From Membranipora membranacea (lineage: Eukaryota; Bryozoa; Gymnolaemata; Cheilostomatida; Membraniporidae): a DNA stretch of 64,000 bases. This document shows, piece after piece, positions 47,841 to 58,265 of the stretch; positions within the stretch are counted from its first letter, which is position 1; the number at the start of each line of letters is the position of its first letter. The notes under the pieces were generated by a model. It was not told the origin of the DNA, searched no databases, and was given only the letters and a program-made list of their open reading frames with translations. The stretch lies in NCBI GenBank assembly GCA_914767715.1, contig OU612072.1:6944001-7008000 (forward strand). The letters run 5' to 3'. The position numbers were made by a program, and so were the translations under genes.

Positions 47841-50116
47841 CTGGTACCTGAGGCAGAGTTAGATTTCCACTCTCTGTATAAGAGAACCATAGAAGAGGAT
47901 AAGGATCACTCTGAGACGGAGTCTATCCTCAGTCAGCTGTCACCAGGTGAGTAAGTCAGAGAAAGGATAAATCGTAGTTAATAAGATACACTATGATTTT
48001 ATTCTATGAATGATCCTACAGGAGATTTATCCCACCTGAGAGAACCCGCCGGTCGGGACGGACGGGACGGTAGAGATGGTAGAAGCTGTGATCCTGCAGA
48101 TTGTCACAGCGACAGATTGTCACAGTGACGACAGTGAACTACATCAGATACTCTGACTTCTTAGTAATAAAACATCGACAGCATCAACAGTTATGTCTGA
48201 CAGCAATGGGGCTGACTTCAATCAAGGTGGGATAACTCAAATATAGGATTCAAAGTGCGGTCACCTTTCTTATGTGATAGTTGTTTCACCCTTTTTTCAC
48301 AGTTGTTACATACAACCCCCGAGCAACAGCATAGGTACTTGGCAATACCTTCAGGCTAGTCCATCTAAGGTCAATTTTGAAAAATTCCTACCGCTGATTT
48401 CTCAGATACAGGTGTTTGGCGATCATATCCAAAGAGCGGTTTAGGTTTTGGAGATCTTTTCCTATTCCTATTCCTTACCGACTGAGCTAACATGCTAGAT
48501 GCATTCGTCTCGTGTCGTGTCCAGGAGAGAGTCCCTTTTCGAAATCAAAGCTAATAACTTACTGTCAGTAGAGTATAAAGACTAAGATTGTATTTTGGCG
48601 AGAAAAATGTTGTATATGGGATAACCATCTTCAGATTATTCGTATAGAGTCATCATCATCTCATTTTGTTACAGTCAAGTTGTTAGCAGCCTTTAATCAA
48701 ATCATCGCCCATGGATTACTGAGGAGTATTCAGAAGACAAATGCCAAACTAGAAGAGCTAGAAAAGAGCCTTGGTTCTACAGATACAAGGCAAACATCAG
48801 GTATATAGTATTTAACAATTGTGATAACTCCAAAATATCAAGTTCAATTCATATACTGAATGATGTAACAAACCTGTCTTTATATCCACTAAATCATACA
48901 AGAAAGCATTTTGAGTTAAAATTAGCATTACACGTATTTAGGTTCATATTCAGCACAGTAACAATTATTGTTTGTTTGAAGGTCTGCTGCCGACCACAGA
49001 AAGCTCAGTCAGCAGGCCTGGATCTGTAACCAGTGGTGGATCAACAGACACAAGATGGGAGAGAACTACATGCAGCAAGAACTCCGATCTCATATATAGA
49101 GGTGCATACAGAAACACTTCTTTAAACTACCAAGTCAAAAAAATATTTTAAGTTATATCAACATTGTCCTGATGCCAGTGTACAAAGCCAAGCTGCGGTG
49201 CTTGAGATTCTTACCTTGTTCATCTTGAATAAATCATTTCTCTGGTGGAGCAAGTGATTCTACAACCCGACAAACGTGAAACACTATGCGCAGGTATTCC
49301 TAAGTTTATGTGGTGGATTGCTAACACATTAATTAGGATAAATTGTCATTGATAATTTGAGATAGCTCATGTCATGTATAAGGAAATCAGGTAGTTATCT
49401 ATTTTCATAGGATTTGCTGGAGGCCAGGACCGCAGCCAAACAGGCGGTGCCTCTAACTATCAATGGCTGCCATTGGAACCAGAATATAACTCTTATCTGT
49501 CCTCAAGTACGGGCAACTACATCTACGGAGCTGAATACGACACAGGGTCTAATCTATTGTGTAGAAACATGCAGAACCAGAATGTAACATGCGCCCGCTG
49601 CCTTACCCCACAAAGTTCAGCCACTATCATGATTCCTGCTAAGAGGACCTGCCCTGATGAATCATGGACAAAGGTGGGATATGTTGTATGAGATTGTTAT
49701 TTCTTCGATAGTATACTTCTATGTTTGCTTATTTTGCATTGGCTGATTTGATTAAGCTGATTCCCTTCACACCAGAGTTATCTGCTCTTATCAGTCTCTA
49801 GTGCGAGGTCAATCAAAATTGGGGGATATGTGCTACTTTTCGACAGTCCACAATTTGGTGACATTTTAATAAATCATCAAATATAAAGTCTTATATTGTA
49901 GGAGTACGAAGGATACTTGATGTCTGGACACTACAGCCAGGCGAGAGCATATAACTATGCTTGTGTGTATGTATCCCCCCCGAGTCAGTACCGGGGCTAC
50001 ATGCTGACGCTAACGGCGCACTGTTCTACTCTGTACAGGCCAGCTGTTTTTCATTAGGACAATGTCCTCCTTATATTCAGAATGCTGAACTGACCTGCTT
50101 TGTGTGCTCTAAGTAA
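47841..50116 (+). pseudogene. Broken tandem paralogue of the collagen-like gene
   Basis: Exons 2-7 are recognisable at 47841-47946, 48022-48226, 48675-48800, 48982-49101, 49411-49673 and 49902-50116, with splice sites and order as in the gene at 38127-41913. Exon 1 with the membrane anchor is missing. Exon 3 is 4 bp longer because of a small duplication around GATTGTCACAGCGACAGATT; this shifts the frame and gives a stop, and a second stop replaces a Gly codon later. Exon 7 has seven C where the intact gene has five, a +2 shift leading to a premature stop. The C4-type domain also has Cys to Trp in YQWLPLE. Exon 4 has an in-frame 12-bp gain (RQTS). It is a tandem duplicate that lost function; a LINE sits directly after its stop codon. 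Confidence 0.85.
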
Positions 50117-50139
50117 TACATTTTTGGCAGCAAATAATA

Positions 50140-51950
50140 TGGATGGATGGATGGATTTTATTACTATCACTGACAGCATTATTAAAAGAAAAAAATGAGT
50201 CGCGAAATACAGTGTAATTGCTGGCACTTTGAATCAGCAAGAAAAAGCGAAGACACTTGGAATAAAAAATCAAATCTCTGTCTAAAAAAGTATTTCGTTT
50301 AAAATAAGAGTGATATGACGCAGAAAACAGTCTCTCCCCAGTGAGCTTCTATGTTTTACTGTACGGTATCTGCCAGATGGACATCTACTCAACAAATCAT
50401 TGATGAAATGATCCTCATCGTGAATATAGCGTAAGGCCAGTGTTCGTGTCTGATTGTCCATCATGGTATAAATATCGGGATGTTCAATGCCTAACTTAAT
50501 AGCGTCCTTGAAAATTTTACACAGGCGTTGCTTGTCAGCAGCATACAAGCTTTTAAAAATAATGGGTAAGCAATAGGAGATTCGTGATACAATAAAACTT
50601 TTAAAAAGCATATTTGATAGTGATTTAGAGCTTAAAAATACAAAATTCCTGACTACATACATCCTTTGAGAGGCGGTTGAAACTATACCATGCACATGAT
50701 CATTAAAACGCAGCTTATCGTCAACTAATACACCAAGATATTTAACTTTATCACTAAAAGCAATAGCAGTATCATTTAAAACAAGTGTAGGGGTAGAAGG
50801 TTTAACATATTGGGTGGATAGCATCATTTCCTGGGTCTTAGTAGGGTTTGATAAAAGATTTAAATCAGCACATTGTTTAGCAATTCTATGGATTTCATCA
50901 AAATAGGAGTTGAGATCTGATTGATTAGCTATGCAGCCTATGATGCAAGTGTCATCTGCGTACTTAATTATTGTAACATTACTCAGGTTTGAGGTAATCC
51001 GGTTTGTATATATGGAGAACAAAAGGGGAGACAGACAGCAGCCCTGGGGGGTGCCAGTGTTCGTTATAATAGCATTTGAAGTTTTACCATCAACAACAGT
51101 TCTTTGCACTCTGTTAGATAAGAAGCTGTAGACCCACTCAGTGACATTGGAGTCAAGATGAGTAAGCTGCGAGATAAGATCAGGAACATGTATAGTATTA
51201 AAGGCCGATGAAAAGTCTAAGAAGAGACATCTAGCATAGTGTGAAGCCTTCTGGTCAATAAAGCTGGTGACGGTCGAAGTTAGACAGAGCAGGGCATCTT
51301 GTGTAGACCGATTAGCTTGATATGCGAACTGGTATCTATCCATAGGAGTATGAGCCATAATATAATGTTTTACAAGCCGCTCCATCATCTTGCAGAGACA
51401 GCTAGTTAGCGCTATTGGTCGATATTGTTTAAGTTGAGCAGGGTCTTTTACTTTTGGTAGAGGTTTTATTATAGCCGATTTCCATGAAGCAGGTGTAGTT
51501 TTAGAGTTGATAGAGGAGCTGAACAGTCTAGTGATGATAGGCGCCAGCTGGTTGGAGCATAGCTTTAAAACTTTGGGAATAAGGCCATCTGGTCCGGGGC
51601 CTTTCCTAGGGTTAAGTCCACTGAGCTGTTTGAGGACTATATCTTCTTTTATTTCTAGTGGTGGTGCTGTAGTGTTAGAATTATTTATCACAGGCGGGAC
51701 GGGTATAGGTTTCTCATATCTGGTGAAGAAGGTATTCAGGTCATCTGGGGCAAATAGGTTCTGCTTAGGAGTTGTGTTGGTGCTAGTAGGTAGCCCACTA
51801 ATTTTCTTGATATCTGTCCATGCTTTTGCAGGTTGTTTGACTAGTTGTTGTTGAATTTTGGTAGAGTAGCTTTTCTTAGCGATAATTATTGCCTTGGTTA
51901 TATCACGCTTAAGTTTGTTATACAGTTTACGATTGCCAATATATGTTGTA
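50140..51950 (-). mobile_element. 5'-truncated LINE with intact reverse transcriptase and (ATCC)n tail
   Basis: On the minus strand it ends TAATAAAATCC followed by CCAT repeats at 50140-50155. Its last ~730 bp are almost identical to the copy at 59771-60504 in the opposite orientation. The 5' part (endonuclease) is missing; the LINE sequence starts near the NRKLYNKLKRD stretch. The insertion begins about 25 bp after the stop codon of the collagen-like pseudogene. Confidence 0.8.
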
Positions 51951-52006
51951 ATTGTACACACAAGTAGAGTGAATGTTCCAGGAATAAGGAAATTGTCCTG
52001 TGTCAA
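50282..52006 (-). CDS. LINE reverse transcriptase, uninterrupted frame
   Basis: 574 codons without a stop; the first ~24 residues are probably flanking DNA rather than LINE. The region between endonuclease and polymerase is present (NPRKGPGPDGLIPKVL near 132-147), then YRPIALTS near 195-202. Motif A is LFLDFSSAFNTI (261-272), motif B GTPQGCCLSPLLFS (318-331) and motif C IKYADDTCIIG (347-357) with the catalytic YADD. The C-terminal part contains [12 protein letters not shown]. The polymerase core is thus intact, but the endonuclease is absent, so independent retrotransposition is unlikely. The lack of stops and the near-identical sister copy indicate recent activity of the family. Confidence 0.8.
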   Translation of the reverse strand: MTQDNFLIPGTFTLLVCTITTYIGNRKLYNKLKRDITKAIIIAKKSYSTKIQQQLVKQPAKAWTDIKKISGLPTSTNTTPKQNLFAPDDLNTFFTRYEKPIPVPPVINNSNTTAPPLEIKEDIVLKQLSGLNPRKGPGPDGLIPKVLKLCSNQLAPIITRLFSSSINSKTTPASWKSAIIKPLPKVKDPAQLKQYRPIALTSCLCKMMERLVKHYIMAHTPMDRYQFAYQANRSTQDALLCLTSTVTSFIDQKASHYARCLFLDFSSAFNTIHVPDLISQLTHLDSNVTEWVYSFLSNRVQRTVVDGKTSNAIITNTGTPQGCCLSPLLFSIYTNRITSNLSNVTIIKYADDTCIIGCIANQSDLNSYFDEIHRIAKQCADLNLLSNPTKTQEMMLSTQYVKPSTPTLVLNDTAIAFSDKVKYLGVLVDDKLRFNDHVHGIVSTASQRMYVVRNFVFLSSKSLSNMLFKSFIVSRISYCLPIIFKSLYAADKQRLCKIFKDAIKLGIEHPDIYTMMDNQTRTLALRYIHDEDHFINDLLSRCPSGRYRTVKHRSSLGRDCFLRHITLILNEILF

Positions 52007-54349
52007 ATGTAGACAAATAGTTGTGATTGGTCATGGAACACAAATGAGATATCATTATGAAATAACTTCGAAATACACACTAACGATTAGCATAGTCATT
52101 GACTGTGAATAAGAAAATTGTAAATAATCAGTGGAACAGCAGCTTGTAAATCATCTTTGTTATTAGAGGGAGGAAAAAACTTGAATCATCAATACTGAGT
52201 CATCTCTCTCTGCACTGATTTATAATAACACTTCTTTGTTAACTAATTCCATTAAAGGTTCTTTCATAATATTCCCTAATAAGTTATTCCAACCAGTGCA
52301 GCTCTAATGATTGGGAATTTGGACCAACCCCAGTCAGCGCCTAACACTGATAGTGAGGTCATATTTTAACTAACATGCTTTTTTCATAGATTTATTTTCA
52401 TTCATAATCATATATAAATGTAAATATACATCTAATTGCTAATATTGAGCTCGAGGTGAAACTTCAAAAACATCTGCCATAGCCGGGAATTTGAACACAG
52501 GTCTCTTTAGAGTCTTAGATGACAACAACGGCTCGACCGCTTCTGAGCCCTCTAGTTCAAGCAGATCAGCGCAAACCGAGAGGATGTGACAGCCTCGAAA
52601 TTAGCCTCAGGAAATACAGTGATTGTCATCGATTACAAACATGTTTAATATCAGAATCAAGAGACAATTTATTATTTCTGCCCGGCCATCAAAGTTATTT
52701 TGGCGTTCCATGCTTGTCCCCACACCTGTGCTGCGTAGTTGACAAATTTGAACTTTATGCTTTGCTTCTAAATGGAATGACTCACTTTCACACATGGTTT
52801 CATAAAAATATTTCAATCAAAAATAACTTTTGAATTGCAGTCTTCTGATCATGATAACAGCTGCAGCTTTCATCAACACACACATCTGAATAGTTTTTTA
52901 TTGAACACATGACATGACACCATGTCATTGTTGACATTGATCACAAATTACTCTGAGAACAATTATTATACCATCATTTATTCCCAGGTGGGGAGGGATA
53001 CAATCTGTTCAGTTGAGCGCAGATGTTATACAAGACACTTTGGGCATGTTACCCCAATCAATTCAGGTTGGTTATCTTTGCATGGTAGTGACTGAACTAA
53101 TGAGCTTGAATTCTGAAACTGAAAAGACACCCCACCCGCACTGGGAAAAAGTTAGCTTCCATTGGCAAAATGTAAATAGGTCAATTGGGCCAGTATGTGG
53201 CACTGTCACTGGTGCAGAGAGACTGGTATCACAGAGTAGATCTACAAGCGGTGTGATATAAGACTAGGCGAAACAAAGAAACGCGGATCTATTTGGTGTC
53301 GGTCGCACTTTGGGGACACAACAATATCTCGATACCATTAGTTTGGGTAGCAGGAAGATAACATAAATTACAGTTTTGAAATCAAGATTTATAATATTAA
53401 ACCCAACCTCTAGCATTTTATAAAGGACCTTCCAGTAAAACATCAGTCCAATATTGGATATCATCCATCAAAAGGGTAGCACTTCATGCCGCAACAATTT
53501 CAGAAGATTTTCATCGGTCAGATAAAGAAAGTTTTTTTGGGTGTTGCTTCATGCTAGTCTCGGCAGAACAAGGACTTGAATGGGGCTCTAGAGCTGTTTC
53601 CACTGGGGCCCCACAAGGAATAGAACATGTGACTACCGAGATGGAAAACCTGTGGTACTTTACATTCTAGACACCCATGGCTGAATCAAAATAGTAGCAG
53701 TGGCTTAATATTTCGTGGTGCAGACTAGCCTTTGCACTGGTGATACAAAGTAAGCATTATACTGCTCAGCAGAAGTACATAAATTGCATTAGTTATTTTA
53801 TTGAATATAATATTTAACACTCAACCTCTTTAAAAAATATTATTTACAACAAAAACAGTAGATCATCGGTCCAACTTTGTCAAGTAACACTACTGCACAA
53901 GAAACCATCCATAAAAAATGGCAGCCTGTCTTGTCGCAGCAAATTCAGAATTGTGTTGAGAATGATTTAGCAAAGATTTTCATAGGTCAGAAGAAGAAAT
54001 ATATCATCATTTTGACAATCAGAATATCAAAACATCATTATCATCCTAAATGGCAATTTTTCTAGATAACATTTCTATTGAGGTCAATGGCATATTCTGA
54101 TATCCCATATCATGCACTTTTGAGTGACCAATACGGGATATCTGAGGGATAATCGATTACTGTTAGATTGGTATTGCCTGCCGGTATCCTGTAGTGAAGC
54201 TTATACAGTATCATTTTCATGCAGCATTTGATCCCATTATATCAACTATACCTGAAAAAGACAGAACGGAGGTTTTGGTTGAAACATGGACCGGTTAAGT
54301 TGAAGCACAAGCGTGCGGTTAACAAGTAGTGGAAGCTACTAATGAAGGC
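51951..54349. other. Non-coding stretch without a gene
   Basis: No supported gene. A segment near 52440-52610 resembles anonymous repeat DNA (GGCTCGACCGCTTCTGAGCC hairpin at 52532). The open frames here lack family features or splice context. Confidence 0.4.
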
Positions 54350-54353
54350 TTAA

Positions 54354-55499
54354 GGTTATGATACCAGCGTTGACCTTTCATACCAGCGAGGACATTTTAT
54401 ACATCGCTGGAAAGCTGTCAAGCTACTGATCGTTAATAGCTCATCAAAAATGTCATTGGATGACGTTGTGTCATTTTATCGGAGAAATGAGGCCGAAAAG
54501 GCTGTTTTTAGCAAAGTGGATGGCTGCGCGAACTTGATTGCTAGAAATTTCAAAACAGATTATATTTATTCTAAGAGGCATAGTTCATCCTAAATTTTGG
54601 TCGAAAATAATATTTGATGAGCCCAAAGTGGCTTTTAACGTCACGTCATATTGCATGTGCTTTTTTAAATTTGATGATATAATGTGAAATTTTAAGCGCC
54701 AATTTGAGACAGTTCAATTAAACAAGAGCCAATTTTTTTGCTTTTTTCCACTGAATTGCTGTTTAAATGACACACACCCCAAATTTTGGCAATAGAATGC
54801 CCAAAACAGCCAATTTAAGAGGCTTTTTAAGGTGTTTTTGGGCATTCTGTGTTGCGCAATTCGGGGAAAACTGACACGTAGTGCCATATTCTGTCGGCAT
54901 TTCCTGTTTGTACTATGCATAATCAAAGCGACTTCGTATGTGAGAATATTCAAAAAAAATTGTCTGGCCTTAGTGCTGGTCCTTTTGACAGCATGTTTGA
55001 CGTTATAGAAAAACGACGCAAAATGTATCCACCTTTGATGGTCTATGCTGATCTTGATAAATTTTTCATACTGCTGAAATTTCTGGTGCGTGTCATTTAA
55101 ACATCAATCCAGTGAAAAACAGCAAACTATTTGGCTCTCATTTATTTGAACTGTCTCAAATGGCTGCTTAAAATTTCGCATTAAATCATCAAATTCAAAA
55201 ATCCACAGCATTATGACGTGAGGTAAAAAGCCACTTAGGGCGCATCAAATATTTGTTTCAACCAAAAATTAGGATGAACTATGTCTCTAAGAATAAATAT
55301 AACCTACCTTGAAATTTCTAGCAATCAATTTAACTCAGCCATCCACTTTGCTAAAAACAGCCTTTTCGGCCTCATTTCTCCGATAAAATGACGCAACGTT
55401 ATTCTAACACGTTTTTGATGAGCTATTAGCGATCAGTAGCTAAGCAGCTTTCCAACGGTATATAAAATGCCCAAATCAGTCAACGCTGGTATCATAACC
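54354..55499. mobile_element. 1.15-kb long-TIR element flanked by TTAA
   Basis: Starts GGTTATGATACCAGCGTTGA and ends with the inverted form. TTAA flanks both sides (54350-54353 and 55500-55503). The arms stay complementary over roughly 430 bp with about 10-15% differences; matching blocks include AAATGAGGCCGAAAAGGCTG and AAAGTGGATGGCTG. A short central part near 54850-54960 is unique. TTAA targets are used by piggyBac and Kolobok transposases, but neither is encoded here, so this is a non-autonomous element. Confidence 0.8.
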
Positions 55500-55734
55500 T
55501 TAAGAATGTGTCCAATATTCGCAATATTCCATCTTCAAGCAGAAGCTTATCCTGGGATACAGGACAAAATTAGGAGCCTTGAATGTATACTCTAATAGCT
55601 GCGTATTGTGTTGTACTATATACAGTTGGCACACCAGGACCGAAAGTAATAACAGAAACCAGGATATTTGGGACAACTCCAATCACCCTCCCTGTCAAAA
55701 CCACAGTGAAATCGCCAGTTACAAGAGTATACAC

Positions 55735-56457
55735 CAGGGGTGCTCAAACGTTTTTTTGCCAGCGGGCCACTCTTGAAAATTAACATATTGAAGTGGGCCT
55801 TACGGGGCTCAACTACAAGAGTGATGGTCAAAATACTGCATGCACTTGGACTCCAACCTCAAACCTAGAGCACTACAGTCCACGATCTTAACCACTATGC
55901 TATGGATTTTCAGTGATGACTTAGGAAATAGACACTATACGATGATAAAACATATAGCTATTAGTCATGCTTTTGCTGTGATTATTATGAACGGCTTACA
56001 ACACTACATAAAGCTTTCTTCAGACATCTATAATTCGATAAATACTTGACAGAATTTGATGAAACTTGGTCTCAACATAGTTCATTATGTCTAGATGATA
56101 TATTACAAACTGAATCAAACTTAACATGTACTATTAGTTAATTGCACTAGTGATTAGTGGATGAATACCCATCATTATTTTAAATTGTGATATCTGAAGA
56201 CAGTGTAGGAGTAGGACATCCACATATGAAGTCGTAATGTAAATCCATTTCACGCCGCTCTTTGCGACTCGACCCGACTCGTACCCGAATTTAGGGAAAT
56301 TTCAGTGGCTCGGCTCATTTTCATTTTTGCTGGCTCAATACAACACTAGCGATTCGTGGACAGTCACAACAGGTGAGTTTTAATATGGGCAAGTGGGCCA
56401 CCTAAAAATGGCAAGTGGGCCAAATTTGGCCCACAGACCATAGTTTGAGCACCCCTG
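55735..56457. mobile_element. 723-bp hAT-type MITE with perfect 8-bp target duplication
   Basis: Ends CAGGGGTGCTCAAAC and GTTTGAGCACCCCTG are inverted copies of the CAGGGGTG type common in hAT elements. The repeats continue inward as GCGGGCCAC and GTGGGCC blocks. Both flanks are GTATACAC (55727-55734 and 56458-56465). No transposase frame. The body is AT-rich and unrelated to the other elements here. Confidence 0.85.
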
Positions 56458-56771
56458 GTATACACACAACGCCCCTTACATATGATCTGAATCCCAAACT
56501 AATATCAGTGGCATTCTCTTGAACTACAAATGACTAACACATGTCAAACCTACTTTCAAAGGCAATCTTTTCTGTGATTTTCTTGGTTTTTACGTTCTCT
56601 TCTTGGTTGGCGATAAATATATCTTCTCCTTTAGACACCCAGCCATATTTTGTTACCCAGCTCTCCAAGCCAGCACCTAGATACCATAGACAAGAGTTGC
56701 TAAGCTCAGACCAGTTACAATAAAAACAGTCATTAGTAAGTCGTTAACTCTTAGCATCGTATCCCGTCGTC

Positions 56772-56789
56772 GGGGGGGGGGGGGGGGGG
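56772..56789. repeat. Poly-G run (18 G)
   Basis: Uninterrupted run followed by CGTCGGGCAGGGGGGGCGTCGGGC, so a G-rich expansion just before the hairpin at 56810-56871. Confidence 0.7.
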
Positions 56790-56809
56790 CGTCGGGCAGG
56801 GGGGGCGTC

Positions 56810-56871
56810 GGGCAAATCTGGGGGGCTCAGACTATGTTGTGCATAGTCTGTGCGCCCCAGACTTTTGCCCC
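56810..56871. repeat. Palindromic mini-element, family P3
   Basis: GGGCAAATCTGGGGGGCTCAGACTAT and the inverted ATAGTCTGTGCGCCCCAGACTTTTGCCC form a hairpin with a short loop. Single arms of the same sequence occur at 17255-17285 (GGGCAAAAGTCTGGGGGCTC), near 46747-46766 and near 27931, so this is a dispersed repeat. Confidence 0.6.
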
Positions 56872-57091
56872 CACCCGTCCGTGTCATGCAGATTGTATAG
56901 AAAACATAAGTTATTATTTTGTGTGCTGCTGCTATGCAATGCAAAGGCAAGTTGATGCAATAACCATGGTAAAGTGTTAACTTTTAATGGTAGCACTCAA
57001 AATAGTTATCAATATTGAATTGAAGCAGTTGCTACCTTCCAAGTAAGAAGATTTTCAATAACAGTCTCTATGGATATTGATCAATCCTATA

Positions 57092-57511
57092 CAGGGGCGT
57101 ATATTCTAAAAAATTTCACTCACTGACTTTTCAGAGATGAGCATAATAATCGGGCGCAGCCCGATCCACATGCCGTAGGCGTGGCGGGGAGGGTGTGGGA
57201 GGGGCGCTTAAGCGCCCTCCCACCACGGAAATTTTTGCATATCGGTAGCAAAATAGTGCAAGCAGAGAGGTATTTCAATAGCTCACTGAGCTGTTGGGTA
57301 CTTTCAGAAAACAACTCAATAGCAGTAGAAGATTACGGTAAAAATGCTCCAGTTATAAAGCAACCATTTGAAAAAAAACTGACCTGGATGGGATTCGAAC
57401 CCACGACAAACTTATTAACAGTGATTATAAGGCGAACTGAACGCTCTACACACTGAGCTATTCAGCCACTCACGGATATCCGTGGGCCGTGAGTGCTAAT
57501 ATACGCCACTG
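57092..57511. mobile_element. 420-bp hAT-like MITE containing a tRNA-like cassette
   Basis: Ends CAGGGGCGTATATT and AATATACGCCACTG are inverted with one mismatch. Both flanks are ATCCTATA (57084-57091 and 57512-57519), a perfect 8-bp target duplication. Inside are a GC-rich palindrome (GTGGGAGGGGCGCTTAAGCG and its complement, 57198-57226), ATCGGGCGCAGCCCGAT at 57152-57168, and ACTCACGGATATCCGTG near the right end. A tRNA-like unit lies on the minus strand (own entry). Confidence 0.8.
57370..57475 (-). repeat. tRNA-like Pol III cassette (A box, B box, T-run)
   Basis: On the minus strand an A box TAGCTCAGTGTGTAGAGCG (57442-57460) is followed about 40 nt later by a B box GGTTCGAATCC (57391-57401) with a pairable T stem (GTGGG/CCCAT, one wobble). 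Then comes a run of eight T (57371-57378), a normal Pol III stop. The acceptor arms (GGCTGAA against CCAGGTC) do not pair, so this is not a normal tRNA gene. It looks like a SINE head or a captured pseudo-tRNA. Confidence 0.6.
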
Positions 57512-57861
57512 ATCCTATATATATGCCAACAACATTTCTAATTGACACTGCTTCATACTTTCCACAACTTTCCCAATACATCACTGCGGGAAAGAATATA
57601 TAAATGTGAAGTCACGAATAAATGTTTAGTGTGCTGTGTGTGAGCAGAGAGAGAAGACTTCACAGAGGGTAAGCCTTAGAATAATATTTTACAAGCATAT
57701 TTGTGTTGGGGTATTCACTCAGACCCCCATGTTGTATATTAATAAGGGAAAACCCGATGCCAATGAGTCATGGAATACAGTGAAAACCACAAATTTACTC
57801 AAGCGCGCAAAGTAAATACACTTATCAAAATTTATTGACCCGCTTTGAATCTATGCACAAC

Positions 57862-57965
57862 AAGATCAAGTTTGATCCAGCTTGCCTGTATTCCAGTTGT
57901 TCCCCTTCCATTAGTCACACAAGTTGAGGGGGAGCAGTTCTGAATGTGGACAAATGGGTCAACCA
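57862..57965. mobile_element. ~105-bp MITE, family P2 copy 3
   Basis: Left part GATCAAGTTTGATCCAGC then TTGCCTGTATTCCAGTTG; right part GGGGGAGCAGTTCTGAATG then a decayed outer end GGTCAACCATGATT. More decayed than the copies at 19861-19960 and 41531-41636. Confidence 0.6.
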
Positions 57966-58265
57966 TGATTTGTTTGTAATCCTATGCAATGGGAGGAGCC
58001 ACAACACAACAACTTTTGTATAATTAGGAGCTTATTAAGCGTATCCGTAACACCTCCTTTGCATAAACCATCCATGTAAAAGAGATGACATTATTCCTCT
58101 GTGGGTTCATGGCTATGCCGGAGGCAGCATGCTGACACGAGACGCGGAACAAAAATAAAGATTTCGATTTCTCAATGCGTCCTCCAATGATTAGAGAAAT
58201 GGAGACCAAATAATAACCACAGAAGACATCGCGCAGCAGATCGATTAAGTAAATACAAATAATGA

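Noticed and set aside
52519-52833. 104-codon plus-strand frame downstream of the LINE
   Set aside because: No family features, overlaps an antisense frame, and no splice context was found.
58024-58209. Alternative last exon of EIF3K
   Set aside because: No acceptor in the required phase and no similarity to the eIF3k C-terminus.
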